NCBI GenBank assembly: GCA_011959805.1
Contig: BLMC01000022.1
Location: forward strand, 1-38,405
Length of the DNA stretch: 38,405 nt
Direction: 5' to 3'
Source: Lachnospiraceae bacterium
GTDB taxonomy: Bacteria; Bacillota; Clostridia; Lachnospirales; Lachnospiraceae
Part shown: positions 1-8,475 of the stretch, piece after piece
How the letters are laid out: each line of letters begins with the position of its first letter
Numbering within the stretch: the first letter of the stretch is position 1
Program-made: the position numbers and the translations under genes
Notes under the pieces: model-generated
Database searches by the model: none
The model's input: only the letters and a program-made list of their open reading frames with translations
Told to the model about the DNA's origin: nothing

Positions 1-2
1 AG

Positions 3-179
3 AGCGAGGGCATCGCTCAATTAGCTAATTTGATGATTTTGCGACACCCCCTTATTATTTATATTGGCAATCAAATGAACGATGTCCGCAAGTTGCTAAA
101 TGATACACAATTTAACTTATCATTTATTCCAACGAATCAATATATTTCATATAATTTACAACCATTAATGCAATTTTAA
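3..179 (+). CDS. 3' end of an unidentified protein (partial)
   Basis: A reading frame is open from the left edge to a TAA at 177-179, giving 58 residues that include LRHPLIIYIGNQMND. It is the tail of a protein that begins outside the window. I do not recognise the family. The last 56 bases overlap the 3' end of the oppositely oriented CdaR gene. Convergent overlap of that size is possible but unusual, so the frame could also be open by chance. Confidence 0.3.
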   Translation, partial: SEGIAQLANLMILRHPLIIYIGNQMNDVRKLLNDTQFNLSFIPTNQYISYNLQPLMQF

Positions 180-1209
180 ATGTCAGCGCATCATCAAATT
201 TTCTAATGTCAAGTCCAGTAGACTGATGCAGCTTTTCTATTCGATACACAAGCGTATTTCTATGCACATAGAGTTGTCTGGATGTCTCTGACACATTAAG
301 ATTGTTGTCGAAGAATTTCTGTACTGTTGTCAAAATCTCATCATCTAAATCATCTGGAATATTATCTCCGAAAATCTCTCTCATAAAAATGCGACATAGA
401 TTAATTGGCAACTGATAGATTAAACGCCCTATCCCAAGTGTATTATAAGCGCTAATTGCCTTTTCCATATAAAATATCATACCTACATCGCGCGCCATCT
501 TCGCTTCCTTATAGGATTTAGAAACCTCCTTCAGTTCAGCAACAATCGTACCATAGGATACTTTTGTAATTAACATGGCCTCTGAATTGAGCATATCCAC
601 AATCACTTGAGCAGTCTGCTCTACTTCATCATAGGCTTCTAACGAATGAACCTCCTTGATTAGAATAATATTTTTCTGTTCTACAGCAGTCAAATAGCAT
701 CCCGCTTGACCATCAAAAATATTTTTTAACATCTCCATTGAAATATTATCCTTATCATTTTGTGGCTCAATTAAATAAACCACCCGCGGCACTTCTGGAA
801 TAATATGGAGTTTCTTGGCACGATTATAGATATCGACCAACAGTAGATTATCAAGCAATAAATTCTGAAAAAAGTTATTCTTATCAAAATGTTCCTTATA
901 TGCAATCACCAGATTTTGAATCTGGCTCACAGCTACTTTTCCAATCATATATGCATCTGCGCCAGAACCCTTTGCAATCAGCACATAGAGTACGTCTCCG
1001 TCCTCGAGAATCTTCAGCATATGAAATCCACCTACAATCTGGCTGTCGGCTGGTGATGTGACAAAATTTTTTACCAGATCTTGTGATATATTTCTGCTGT
1101 CAAACGTTGCTGCAACTGTGATTCCTTCCATATCAATCACACATAGATCAATCTTGGTAATGGCTTTTAACTCGTCAATACTTGTCTGAATTATTTGATT
1201 TGAAATCAT
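124..1209 (-). CDS. CdaR/PucR-family transcriptional regulator
   Basis: A 361-residue regulator of the sugar-diacid recognition family (CdaR type). The N-terminal third (about residues 5-135) fits the diacid recognition domain. The C-terminus carries the PucR-type helix-turn-helix, visible as YVHRNTLVYRIEKLHQSTG near residues 315-335. Proteins of this family sense organic acids or other small metabolites and activate transport and catabolic genes; the ligand here cannot be read from sequence. ATG at 1207-1209 has GGGAGG seven bases upstream. The gene lies just downstream of the sugar ATPase gene but is separated from it by a strong terminator (1246-1271), so it probably has its own promoter. 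Its position beside an MsmX-like ATPase suggests, without proving, a role in carbohydrate control. Confidence 0.8.
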   Translation of the reverse strand: MISNQIIQTSIDELKAITKIDLCVIDMEGITVAATFDSRNISQDLVKNFVTSPADSQIVGGFHMLKILEDGDVLYVLIAKGSGADAYMIGKVAVSQIQNLVIAYKEHFDKNNFFQNLLLDNLLLVDIYNRAKKLHIIPEVPRVVYLIEPQNDKDNISMEMLKNIFDGQAGCYLTAVEQKNIILIKEVHSLEAYDEVEQTAQVIVDMLNSEAMLITKVSYGTIVAELKEVSKSYKEAKMARDVGMIFYMEKAISAYNTLGIGRLIYQLPINLCRIFMREIFGDNIPDDLDDEILTTVQKFFDNNLNVSETSRQLYVHRNTLVYRIEKLHQSTGLDIRKFDDALTFKIALMVVNYMKYIDSLE

Positions 1210-1245
1210 ATGTGTTCCTCCCGAAAAATCTTATTGAATAATGAA

Positions 1246-1271
1246 ACCCATGTGAATTGCTTCACATGGGT
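1246..1271 (-). terminator. Rho-independent terminator of the sugar ATPase gene
   Basis: Perfect 11-bp stem (ACCCATGTGAA with its complement) around a 4-nt loop, 28 nt past the ATPase stop. On the minus strand it is followed by the T-rich run TTTCATTATT. It separates this gene from cdaR. Confidence 0.75.
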
Positions 1272-1298
1272 AACTTTTATCAGATATGATTACACAAA

Positions 1299-2411
1299 CT
1301 AATTTGTAACAATCTTCTCTGTCTCTTTGTCAAATACGTGAATCTTCTCAATATCGATTGCAAACTTAACCTTATCACCTGGTCTTGCTGTTGTTCTAGG
1401 ATCAACTCTTGCTGTAATCGGGAACTCTGCCAGATCTGCATATAAGAATACTTCTGCACCGAGGAGCTCGTATACACGGATTGTTGTCTCAAAAGTGCTC
1501 TCAGACTTTGCTTCTATCATCATCTGTGAGTCATAGATATCTTCTGGTCTAATACCAAATGTAACTGTCTTTCCGCTGTAACCACCCTCGATTAGCTTCT
1601 TTGACTTTGCTGGAGGAAGTGGAATAGAAAGTCCTGCTACCTTCAAGCTTGCTGTATCACCCTTTACATCTACTTTTGCATCGATAAAGTTCATCTGCGG
1701 TGATCCCATAAATCCTGCAACGAACAGATTTTGTGGCTTCTCATATAGATTCTGTGGAGTATCTACCTGCTGAACAATACCATCCTTCATAACTACGATA
1801 CGTGTACCAAGAGTCATAGCCTCTGTCTGGTCATGTGTAACGTAGATAATCGTTGTGCCAAGTCTCTGATGCAACTTTGCAATCTCAATACGCATCTGTA
1901 CACGGAGTTTTGCATCCAAGTTGGAAAGAGGCTCATCCATAAGGAATACCTTAGGATTACGTACAATTGCACGTCCCATAGCAACACGCTGTCTCTGACC
2001 ACCAGACAACGCCTTTGGCTTTCTTTCAAGGAGTGCTGTCAAGTCAAGAATCTTTGCAGCTTCTTTAACCATTTTATCAATTTCATTCTTAGGAACTTTT
2101 CTTAATTTCAAACCAAATGCCATGTTGTCATATACTGACATATGTGGATACAAAGCATAGTTCTGGAATACCATCGCGATATCTCTGTCTTTAGGTTCAA
2201 CATCATTAACAACTCTGTCACCAATCTTTAACTCGCCGGAAGAAATGTCTTCAAGACCAGCGATCATACGAAGTGTAGTAGATTTTCCACAACCTGAAGG
2301 TCCAACGAAAATGATGAACTCCTTGTCAGCGATCTCAAGATTAAAGTTCTTTACTGCCTCGAATCCATTTGAATATACTTTACAAACGTTTTTTAATGAT
2401 AAACTTGCCAT
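1299..2411 (-). CDS. ABC transporter ATP-binding protein, MsmX/UgpC (MalK) type
   Basis: A 370-residue ATPase of the carbohydrate uptake class 1 family. Walker A is GPSGCGKST, the signature is LSGGQRQR, Walker B is VFLMDEP, and the last 130 residues form the regulatory TOBE region. In Firmicutes such ATPases are often encoded away from permeases and energise several oligosaccharide ABC importers (B. subtilis MsmX, streptococcal MsmK). No permease or solute-binding gene is nearby, which fits that multitask role. The start is ATG 2409-2411 with GGGAGG nine bases upstream; an in-frame extension to 2474 lacks the family's usual N-terminus. The 5' leader contains an inverted repeat at 2449-2483. 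Confidence 0.92.
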   Translation of the reverse strand: MASLSLKNVCKVYSNGFEAVKNFNLEIADKEFIIFVGPSGCGKSTTLRMIAGLEDISSGELKIGDRVVNDVEPKDRDIAMVFQNYALYPHMSVYDNMAFGLKLRKVPKNEIDKMVKEAAKILDLTALLERKPKALSGGQRQRVAMGRAIVRNPKVFLMDEPLSNLDAKLRVQMRIEIAKLHQRLGTTIIYVTHDQTEAMTLGTRIVVMKDGIVQQVDTPQNLYEKPQNLFVAGFMGSPQMNFIDAKVDVKGDTASLKVAGLSIPLPPAKSKKLIEGGYSGKTVTFGIRPEDIYDSQMMIEAKSESTFETTIRVYELLGAEVFLYADLAEFPITARVDPRTTARPGDKVKFAIDIEKIHVFDKETEKIVTN

Positions 2412-2448
2412 ATTAAAATGCCTCCCGAAATAATGATTGTTTTGTTTC

Positions 2449-2483
2449 GTTGAAAGTATCTTGTATCCGTACACTCTTTCAAC
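2449..2483 (-). promoter_or_regulatory. Inverted repeat in the leader of the sugar ATPase gene
   Basis: Arms GTTGAAAG (2449-2456) and CTTTCAAC (2476-2483) are perfect 8-bp complements around 19 nt, about 40 nt upstream of the start. A possible -10 (TATACT) lies upstream at about 2505-2510 on the minus strand with only a weak -35. The repeat could be an mRNA hairpin or an operator. Confidence 0.4.
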
Positions 2484-2573
2484 AAGTTATTTTTTACATG
2501 GTTTAAGTATAAAATAAAATTGCTTAAATTGCTATGCCATAAATAAACAAAGATTTTTTAACGCTTATGTTAC

Positions 2574-2627
2574 AATTGCTTATCAAATATGTTGCAATCC
2601 AACTTTTCCCATATACCATAAGCAATT
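2574..2627. repeat. 10-bp inverted repeat between the DUF624 and ATPase genes
   Basis: AATTGCTTAT (2574-2583) and ATAAGCAATT (2618-2627) are perfect complements separated by 34 nt. There is no T-tract beyond either arm, so it is not a convincing terminator. It may be a protein site upstream of the ATPase promoter. Confidence 0.3.
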
Positions 2628-2687
2628 TGTCCAATTTTTTTACACAATTCTATACAAATTAGACAATCCCATTTTGCTTTTTTTATG

Positions 2688-3464
2688 CTACTCCTCTAAA
2701 TTCCCATTATTTTCCGGCATTTCGACGAATTTTCCATTTCGATACTCTTTTTTAGGCTTTGCATTTTGTTCAACAATTCCCTGTTGTTCCCGTTCCATGC
2801 GGTCACTTTCGGCAAATATGCCATTGTCCTGTTCTGTATTCTTACCATTGATATCAACCAATGCATCCTCATATCTTTTGAACACACGCAGGAGCAAAAA
2901 AGACTTTAAGTAAATTACTGCCCCAAACGCTAACAGTATAAGAATCGGCAGACTCTGCGGTATAAAATAAAGAATGATTATAGGAACCGCATAAATAGCA
3001 ATCAGCAAAACAGCTGTTGGAAAATGTGAAATCGCTATCAAAAATGCATTTTTAATTGTATTCTTGACTGGATTGACAAATCGCGCTTGAAGTGGAAACA
3101 TAAACATAACTCCCAACAAAATAATAAAGGTAACTGCAAGCATAGCAATCCGAATCCACTGCGCAAACTCAATCCCAGAATATAATATAATCCGAAAATC
3201 CACTGTTAAAATTCCAAAAACCACAACAAGAATTAGCCATATCGCTGTCCCTTGCTTAAAGTTTTGTTTGAATGCTTTCCAAAATCCCCTCACAATGTAA
3301 GTCTCTTCGTTCTTTACCATCTTAAAACACATATAATATGAAGCGGAAAATGCAGCTCCAACCGTAAAAAATGGAATGCTGAAAATAAGAAATAATACAT
3401 TTAGTATCATGATATCTGCAATCTTGTTCAGAAAATTCATTAACGGACTGTCCAACTTAAACAT
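2688..3464 (-). CDS. DUF624 (YesL-like) membrane protein
   Basis: A 258-residue integral membrane protein of the DUF624/YesL family. It opens with the family hallmark, a short amphipathic start and then hydrophobic helices with IPFFTVGAAFSASYY near residues 30-45. About five membrane segments lie between residues 15 and 205, followed by a charged cytoplasmic tail (about 210-258) rich in Glu, Asn and Arg. In Bacillus and Lachnospiraceae, YesL-like proteins sit with sugar ABC transporters and are thought to assist them, but no biochemical role is settled. The gene is 24 nt downstream of the HD-GYP gene, with GAGAGGAG before its ATG. It probably shares a transcript with that gene. Confidence 0.85.
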   Translation of the reverse strand: MFKLDSPLMNFLNKIADIMILNVLFLIFSIPFFTVGAAFSASYYMCFKMVKNEETYIVRGFWKAFKQNFKQGTAIWLILVVVFGILTVDFRIILYSGIEFAQWIRIAMLAVTFIILLGVMFMFPLQARFVNPVKNTIKNAFLIAISHFPTAVLLIAIYAVPIIILYFIPQSLPILILLAFGAVIYLKSFLLLRVFKRYEDALVDINGKNTEQDNGIFAESDRMEREQQGIVEQNAKPKKEYRNGKFVEMPENNGNLEE

Positions 3465-3488
3465 TTTATTAAAAATCTCCTCTCAGTC

Positions 3489-4742
3489 TTAGACAAGGCT
3501 GGTATAGACCTGCTTGTAATTTCGCAGAAGCTTCTGGTGTGTGACAAGAACCAAATCTGCCTTCTGTTTCGCCTTATCCATAATCTCGTCATAGTGTTTT
3601 AGGAATGTATCTGCCACAATCGCTTCATACTTCCCAGAAATAATACCATTGTTTAGATCATTGACAATCTCCTCTTTGGTATATGCCTCTCTGTAAGGTT
3701 TTGACTCCATAGAGTTCACTACTTGCTCTGAAATCTGTAAGATAGCTTCCTTATGGCCCATGCCGCTTGCCTTCAATCCCCTAGGGTACCCGTTTCCGTC
3801 AAATCGCTCATGATGCGCCGCCGCAATCTTAATAATCTCCTTCGACAATTTTCTCTCGAGTGTTTTTTCCATAATCTCTACGTGCGTTTTAATCAGATTC
3901 TTTTCTTCATCACTAAACGTTCGCGGCACATTCAACAGTTCCAGTGGAATCGCAAGCATCCCAATATCATGTAGCAAAGCTGCGTAATATACTTCGTTTT
4001 TGTCCAATTCACTTAGTTTTAATTTTCTGCCAAGTTCACGGCAGACATAAACGGTCGCTATTGTCTCTGACACAGCTTGCTCGTCCTTAAGTCCCGTACA
4101 ATACATCAGCATTTTTAAATACTTCTCTTTCTCATCATCGGATAAGAGTACATAATCAAGACTTTCGCTGTAAGCTTCCCTGTATGTATGATCACTCAAT
4201 TTTGTAAAAATATCATATTGTGCTACCGCATCATCTAGCAGCGAACAAACTTCTGGGTCATATTTGGTCCCCGCATACTTATGAATCATTTTGCAGTCAA
4301 ACTTCTCCCCAAAAGAACGATGCCAAACATCTGCAATCTCCGCAACCTTTAGAACTTCCATTTCAAACCGGAAGCGATAATCCATATCCTTTGTTTTGCT
4401 GTAATCTGTGTGGTGATAAAGCACCATCTTGGACTGCTCATCCAGCGGCGAAAGATACTTTAGAAAAAGATAGCCATACACAGAATGCGGCAATGGATTT
4501 TTCGCCTCGAATGTAAGCTGCTTGCGCACGTCATCTGTCTTGTATGCCCCAATATCATGTAGAAGTGCAAGTACCATAAAATCCGCAATCTCATATTTTT
4601 CATAGGTTCCATAAGTTTCCAACAATTTGGCCATAATATAGCTCACACGCATACAATGATGTGCCATAGGCTTATTCATTAGTCTTAACGTCTCATAAAT
4701 CAAATCTACCATATTTCTGCTTGTTATATATTCTACTGCCAT
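3489..4742 (-). CDS. HD-domain protein: HD plus degenerate HD-GYP phosphodiesterase
   Basis: A 417-residue soluble protein with two HD modules. The N-terminal HD has H28/H29 and LLHDIGAYKTDD near residue 62. The C-terminal half is HD-GYP-like: LLHDIGMLAIP, HHERFDGNGYP and PYREAYTKEEI. HD-GYP proteins usually hydrolyse cyclic di-GMP, with metal held by the HD and HHE residues. The usual Asp in the helix before the arginine-containing PYR motif is here SEQVVNS, so activity may be altered. There is no sensor or receiver domain. ATG at 4740-4742 is preferred: AAGGGG lies eight bases upstream, whereas a GTG at 4751 abuts that sequence. It lies 49 nt downstream of the acetyltransferase gene. Confidence 0.8.
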   Translation of the reverse strand: MAVEYITSRNMVDLIYETLRLMNKPMAHHCMRVSYIMAKLLETYGTYEKYEIADFMVLALLHDIGAYKTDDVRKQLTFEAKNPLPHSVYGYLFLKYLSPLDEQSKMVLYHHTDYSKTKDMDYRFRFEMEVLKVAEIADVWHRSFGEKFDCKMIHKYAGTKYDPEVCSLLDDAVAQYDIFTKLSDHTYREAYSESLDYVLLSDDEKEKYLKMLMYCTGLKDEQAVSETIATVYVCRELGRKLKLSELDKNEVYYAALLHDIGMLAIPLELLNVPRTFSDEEKNLIKTHVEIMEKTLERKLSKEIIKIAAAHHERFDGNGYPRGLKASGMGHKEAILQISEQVVNSMESKPYREAYTKEEIVNDLNNGIISGKYEAIVADTFLKHYDEIMDKAKQKADLVLVTHQKLLRNYKQVYTSLV

Positions 4743-4791
4743 TTTCTCCACCCCTTACTATCTTTACTTAAGAACTGTTTCAAATAACTTA

Positions 4792-5334
4792 TTAATAATT
4801 CTTCACTACTTGATAAATTAATCTTCGCTGCATTGGCGTATATCGAATGCCATCTTTTGCTTGCTCTGTATTGGTATCCACAAATCCCATACGATGATAA
4901 AATCCAATCGCGTAGGGCGCTGCATTGACTGTAATACTTTCGTGCCCTTCTTCTGTCAATACATACCGACTTACATATTCAATTAGCCCTCTGCCAATTC
5001 CCATCTTATGGTATCTTCGATCTACAAAAAGCAATGATATATGTGTCTCGTCTCGCAAGCTGATCATACCAACCATCTGATTGTTGTGATACGCTCCAAA
5101 AAGTTGATATGCACCCATAACAAACATTCTATATAACACTGTGTCTGTGATAAAATCCTGAAAACTCTCGATACCCTCCGGCGTATAATCGCACGCTTCA
5201 AACTGCATGAAAGTTCTCCATGCAAGCGCCATCGCATCATCCCATTCATTGCGGTACGCTGGTCTTAAGGAAATCCTTATTGGCTTAATAATGCCTTTTT
5301 TTAATCTCCGCCCAACCTCCAATTTCCCAGTCAC
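4792..5334 (-). CDS. GNAT-family N-acetyltransferase
   Basis: About 180 residues with the GNAT fold. The acetyl-CoA binding motif A is seen as DRRYHKMGIGRGLIEYV, and the C-terminal beta-strand region as ITVNAAPYAIGFYHRMGF. The N-terminal region (IRPAYRNEWDDAMALAWRTF) resembles a common clostridial GNAT subfamily of unknown substrate. The start is uncertain. The upstream-most candidate is GTG at 5332-5334, whose AAGAAGG lies right against it. Family members often start about 18 residues further in, where GGAGG and GGCGGAGA precede the conserved sequence. It is probably the first gene of the leftward group reaching at least to DUF624. Confidence 0.8.
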   Translation of the reverse strand: MTGKLEVGRRLKKGIIKPIRISLRPAYRNEWDDAMALAWRTFMQFEACDYTPEGIESFQDFITDTVLYRMFVMGAYQLFGAYHNNQMVGMISLRDETHISLLFVDRRYHKMGIGRGLIEYVSRYVLTEEGHESITVNAAPYAIGFYHRMGFVDTNTEQAKDGIRYTPMQRRLIYQVVKNY

Positions 5335-5393
5335 CTTCTTACTTCTATAAAATCATTTCATTTAGTATAGCACATTTTTAAGAAATTGTATAT

Positions 5394-5537
5394 TTATTCT
5401 GAAAATATTCTTCCTTGAGACACTTCTTGGTTCGCTGCACTGAAGCCGTCGGCTCTGTTGACTATTTTCCTATGGGTGCTCGCATGCAACCGAGTAGAAA
5501 AGTTTCCTTCCCCCATTCCGCGCCAGTGTGCATAAAA
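5394..5537. other. GC-richer non-coding segment of unknown role
   Basis: Between the HPr-like gene terminator and the acetyltransferase gene lies DNA with clearly higher GC than the AT-rich spacers around it, including the perfect palindrome AGCCGTCGGCT (5451-5461). A minus-strand frame runs through it, but without a ribosome site or recognisable protein. It could be a dispersed repeat or an RNA. I cannot tell which. Confidence 0.3.
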
Positions 5538-5570
5538 AGAACACAGACCCCTTAACAAAGCCTGTGTTCT
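5538..5570 (-). terminator. Terminator of the HPr-like gene
   Basis: A 9-bp perfect stem (AGAACACAG at 5538-5546 with CTGTGTTCT at 5562-5570) starts 7 nt past the stop. It is followed on the minus strand by a short T-run. Confidence 0.7.
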
Positions 5571-5577
5571 AAAAACG

Positions 5578-5832
5578 CTATTGACAAATAAAAAATTTTT
5601 CCAGCGCCTCAACTGCCTCACCTTCATCGGCTCCCTTTGCAGCGATAGTCACATTCATTCCCTCAGAAGGATTAAATGCGATAATTCCCATAATGCTTTT
5701 TGCATTGATCTTGTACTTATCGTACTCCAACAAAATCTCGCTCTTGTACTGACTAGCAATCTGTACAATCTCGGCCAGTGGATGATCATATCTTTTCTCA
5801 ATTTCCTTTACTTTTACTTCTCTTTTTAACAC
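5578..5832 (-). CDS. HPr-like protein lacking the PEP-phosphorylated histidine (Crh-like)
   Basis: An 84-residue protein that aligns without gaps to HPr, the PTS phosphocarrier. In HPr, His15 in the motif LHARPA takes phosphate from enzyme I. Here residues 14-18 read RYDHP, so position 15 is Tyr, while the only nearby His is at position 17 where HPr has Arg. The regulatory serine region is intact: INAKSIMGI places Ser46 exactly as in Gram-positive HPr. The best analogue is B. subtilis Crh, which has Gln15 and acts only through Ser46 phosphorylation as a CcpA co-regulator. I infer a regulatory, non-transport role. GTG at 5830-5832 is chosen because GGAGGG precedes it by seven bases and the length then matches HPr. 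It has its own promoter and terminator. Confidence 0.8.
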   Translation of the reverse strand: MLKREVKVKEIEKRYDHPLAEIVQIASQYKSEILLEYDKYKINAKSIMGIIAFNPSEGMNVTIAAKGADEGEAVEALEKFFICQ

Positions 5833-5908
5833 ACCAGTTCCCTCCGTTATATCAACCAATTTCACACAATTGTTTTTGCAGATAAAAAAGCAGGCAAAGC
5901 TCTTTCTT

Positions 5909-5937
5909 AGTATAATGAAATAAATTATTCATGTAAA
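5909..5937 (-). promoter_or_regulatory. Sigma-A promoter of the HPr-like gene
   Basis: Minus strand TTTACA (5932-5937), 17-bp spacer, TATACT (5909-5914). This puts the transcript start about 70 nt upstream of the GTG. Confidence 0.65.
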
Positions 5938-6013
5938 AATTGCTTAAAATTTGTTCTGTACTATTGTCTATTTTTTTTCTGTAAAAGTCAATATTTTTTC
6001 ACGAAAATTTTCT

Positions 6014-6037
6014 AAAAAGACCAAAAACCGTCTTTTT
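6014..6037. terminator. AT-rich hairpin after the histidine kinase gene
   Basis: AAAAAGAC (6014-6021) pairs with GTCTTTTT (6030-6037) around an 8-nt loop, 15 nt beyond the kinase stop. Both arms end in A/T runs, so it could work in either direction. It is modest in strength. Confidence 0.5.
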
Positions 6038-6051
6038 CACGAAAAACAAGC

Positions 6052-8448
6052 CTATTTTAAGTATTTCATTAGTATTTTCTGCAATACATCTATATCGATT
6101 GGTTTGGTCATAAAGTCATCAAAACCTTTCTTAATGTATTCTTCCCGCGCACCTGTAATCGCATTTGCTGTCAGAACAACAATTGGCGTTCCATGACTGA
6201 CGCTTTCTTGGTTTTGATGCAAATACTGCATCAAATCTGTACCAGTCATTTCTGGCATCATGTCATCTGTCAAAATTAAATCATATTTCTCCTGATCCAA
6301 ATGTTTGGCCGCTGCTGGTCCACCATCTGCACGGCTCACCTCTATATCCAGCATCTCAAGGATTGATGCGATAACTTCAAGATTCATCTCATTGTCATCT
6401 ACCACAAAAACTTTTTTTCCGGGAAAACTCATTGTCTCAAGGCTTTCTGTCTCCTCATACTGCGTCTGAAATTGATTCTTATAGTCGCCAATTGGAGCAT
6501 TCGAGATAACGCGCTGAGGGATTATTACACAAAAACTAGACCCCTTTCCATATTCACTCTCGACATTCATCTTACCGTTCATCAATGATATCAGTCGAGA
6601 AGTGATGCTTAGACCTAACCCTGTTCCCTCCACACTCCTGTTTTTTAGCAGGTCAAGCCGTTCAAATTCCACAAAAAGTTTTGGAATCTCTTCCTTACGA
6701 ATTCCTACACCACTGTCAGATACTCGAATATCCAACAAAATATTATCCTCGTCAAGATAGTGCGATACATCCTGTTTTCTTACACAAAGTTCAATCCATC
6801 CTTTTTCCGTGTACTTAATCGCGTTTGTCATCAGATTGAGAATAATTTGTTTAATGCGCACCTCATCTCCATAGAGCAATTCTGGAAGTGTGCGGTCGAT
6901 GTCAAGACGTAGCTCTAACCCAGCCTTTATCACTCTGTCCTTAATCATTGCAACAACATCATTGAGCACTGAAGAAATTCTATAGTCCGATGTTATAATA
7001 TCCATTTTTCCGGTTTCTATCTTGGAAAAATCAAGAATATCGTTGATTAATGCCAACAGTGTCCTTCCAGCGCTCTGTATATCTGTAGCGTGTTTGCGGA
7101 TACTATTGTTATCTGTCTCATGTAAAATTAGCTCATTCGAACCAAGAATTGCATTGAGCGGCGTGCGTATTTCATGGGACATATGTGACAGAAAACGGCT
7201 TTTCTGCTCATTCGCTTCCTCCGCTGCAATCTTTTGGCGTTCCATAATAACATGGTCTGCCTCCTTCCGCATTTGGTTTACCTCATTGCGGCTACGCACA
7301 ACCCAGACCAACATACATACACCGAAAACAAACACACCATAGCCAAAAGCCACAGAACATGGGTAGACAGTATTGTTCCAATAACAATAAATACTTGCAA
7401 TTGCACTGATAATCGCTGCGCCATAACCAATAAACACCTCAGCAGGAGGCATTAATTTCTCCTGGAGAAAACTTAAAATACACGTCCCAATATCCAGCGC
7501 AATCAAAATGTGTACTATCAAATAAAATCTTGACATACTATACGCAAAAAGAATAAAACTGATTGTACTCACTGCCACAATCAAAAAATTAAGCACTGCA
7601 ATCACATCATATCGTTTTTGTCCCGGAAAAAATGCACTCTGCGTAAACAAGGTAAAGGGAATCGGCAACATAATCAGTGATAGGCTGTTGAGCCAACTCA
7701 CAATCGAAGTCCGTTCAATAAAGATTTCCATACACCCACAATCTGTTCCAAGGTAGATGACAGAAAGTATCAGAAAACATATTAACCATTTCAGGGAATG
7801 AATATCGCGCACCTTGTCAATCAAAATTGCGGATCGACTTGCAATCAAGCTTAATAAAATGACTACTCCCACTGATACGCACAACCCAAGGCTAAGATAA
7901 GATTTTTCGAGAATATATCTGTTCAACGCATACCTGTCACCAATTGCCAAAAACTGTATTGTGGCATAATCCTCATCTGACATATTTTCCAATAAAACTG
8001 TGATGACATCTCCCTCATGAAGGCCATTTGCTTGTATGTGATGAAGCATGTACATCCTTCTGCCATGAGAACGATATTCTTGCCTGTAAGAATGTTGATA
8101 CCATACTGTTCCATTCACATATACAGTAGCGTCAAGCGCTCTTGCTCGAAAACAAAGGTACTCTTCTGAAGACGGTGTAAATGTAAGTATTTTTGATAAA
8201 GATACACATCCATTCTCTACCTGAACTTGCAAGTAATGTTGATTGTGCGATTGCACCTTTTGAGAATTGTCAGTATAGTACCATTCATCACCAAACCACA
8301 CATTGTTTTTGCCAATATTTTTAAAGTGACGCTGAACCGGCGAATTTACAAAGATTATCACTGTGACAATGAACACAATGATTAGAACGATACTGTAAAA
8401 CATCTTCACAATAAAACCGACATCCATCTCTCTGATTCGTTTCCACAT
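6052..8448 (-). CDS. Hybrid sensor histidine kinase with 7TM input region
   Basis: A 798-residue membrane kinase. One transmembrane helix (about 12-35) leads into an extracytoplasmic beta-rich region (about 40-165), then roughly seven hydrophobic helices (about 180-385), the layout of 7TM-DISM-type receptors. A short coiled coil follows, then HisKA with the phospho-acceptor His425 in SHEIRTPLNAILGSNE. The HATPase domain has LNLMTNAIKYTEKG, VSDSGVGIRKEEI and GTGLGLSI. A C-terminal receiver (about 680-798) has the acceptor Asp in LILTDDMMPEMTG and a C-terminal lysine in FMTKPID. It is encoded 27 nt downstream of an OmpR-type regulator, which is its probable partner. The stimulus is unknown. GGGAAGGAA precedes the ATG. 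Confidence 0.9.
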   Translation of the reverse strand: MWKRIREMDVGFIVKMFYSIVLIIVFIVTVIIFVNSPVQRHFKNIGKNNVWFGDEWYYTDNSQKVQSHNQHYLQVQVENGCVSLSKILTFTPSSEEYLCFRARALDATVYVNGTVWYQHSYRQEYRSHGRRMYMLHHIQANGLHEGDVITVLLENMSDEDYATIQFLAIGDRYALNRYILEKSYLSLGLCVSVGVVILLSLIASRSAILIDKVRDIHSLKWLICFLILSVIYLGTDCGCMEIFIERTSIVSWLNSLSLIMLPIPFTLFTQSAFFPGQKRYDVIAVLNFLIVAVSTISFILFAYSMSRFYLIVHILIALDIGTCILSFLQEKLMPPAEVFIGYGAAIISAIASIYCYWNNTVYPCSVAFGYGVFVFGVCMLVWVVRSRNEVNQMRKEADHVIMERQKIAAEEANEQKSRFLSHMSHEIRTPLNAILGSNELILHETDNNSIRKHATDIQSAGRTLLALINDILDFSKIETGKMDIITSDYRISSVLNDVVAMIKDRVIKAGLELRLDIDRTLPELLYGDEVRIKQIILNLMTNAIKYTEKGWIELCVRKQDVSHYLDEDNILLDIRVSDSGVGIRKEEIPKLFVEFERLDLLKNRSVEGTGLGLSITSRLISLMNGKMNVESEYGKGSSFCVIIPQRVISNAPIGDYKNQFQTQYEETESLETMSFPGKKVFVVDDNEMNLEVIASILEMLDIEVSRADGGPAAAKHLDQEKYDLILTDDMMPEMTGTDLMQYLHQNQESVSHGTPIVVLTANAITGAREEYIKKGFDDFMTKPIDIDVLQKILMKYLK

Positions 8449-8475
8449 ACGTTCCTTCCCCTCTCTCCTCTGGCT

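Noticed and set aside
5394..5627. Minus-strand 77-codon frame overlapping the HPr-like gene
   Set aside because: It overlaps the HPr-like gene end in another frame and crosses its terminator.
7022..7455. Plus-strand frames inside the histidine kinase gene
   Set aside because: They are antisense shadows of a well-supported kinase with full catalytic motifs.
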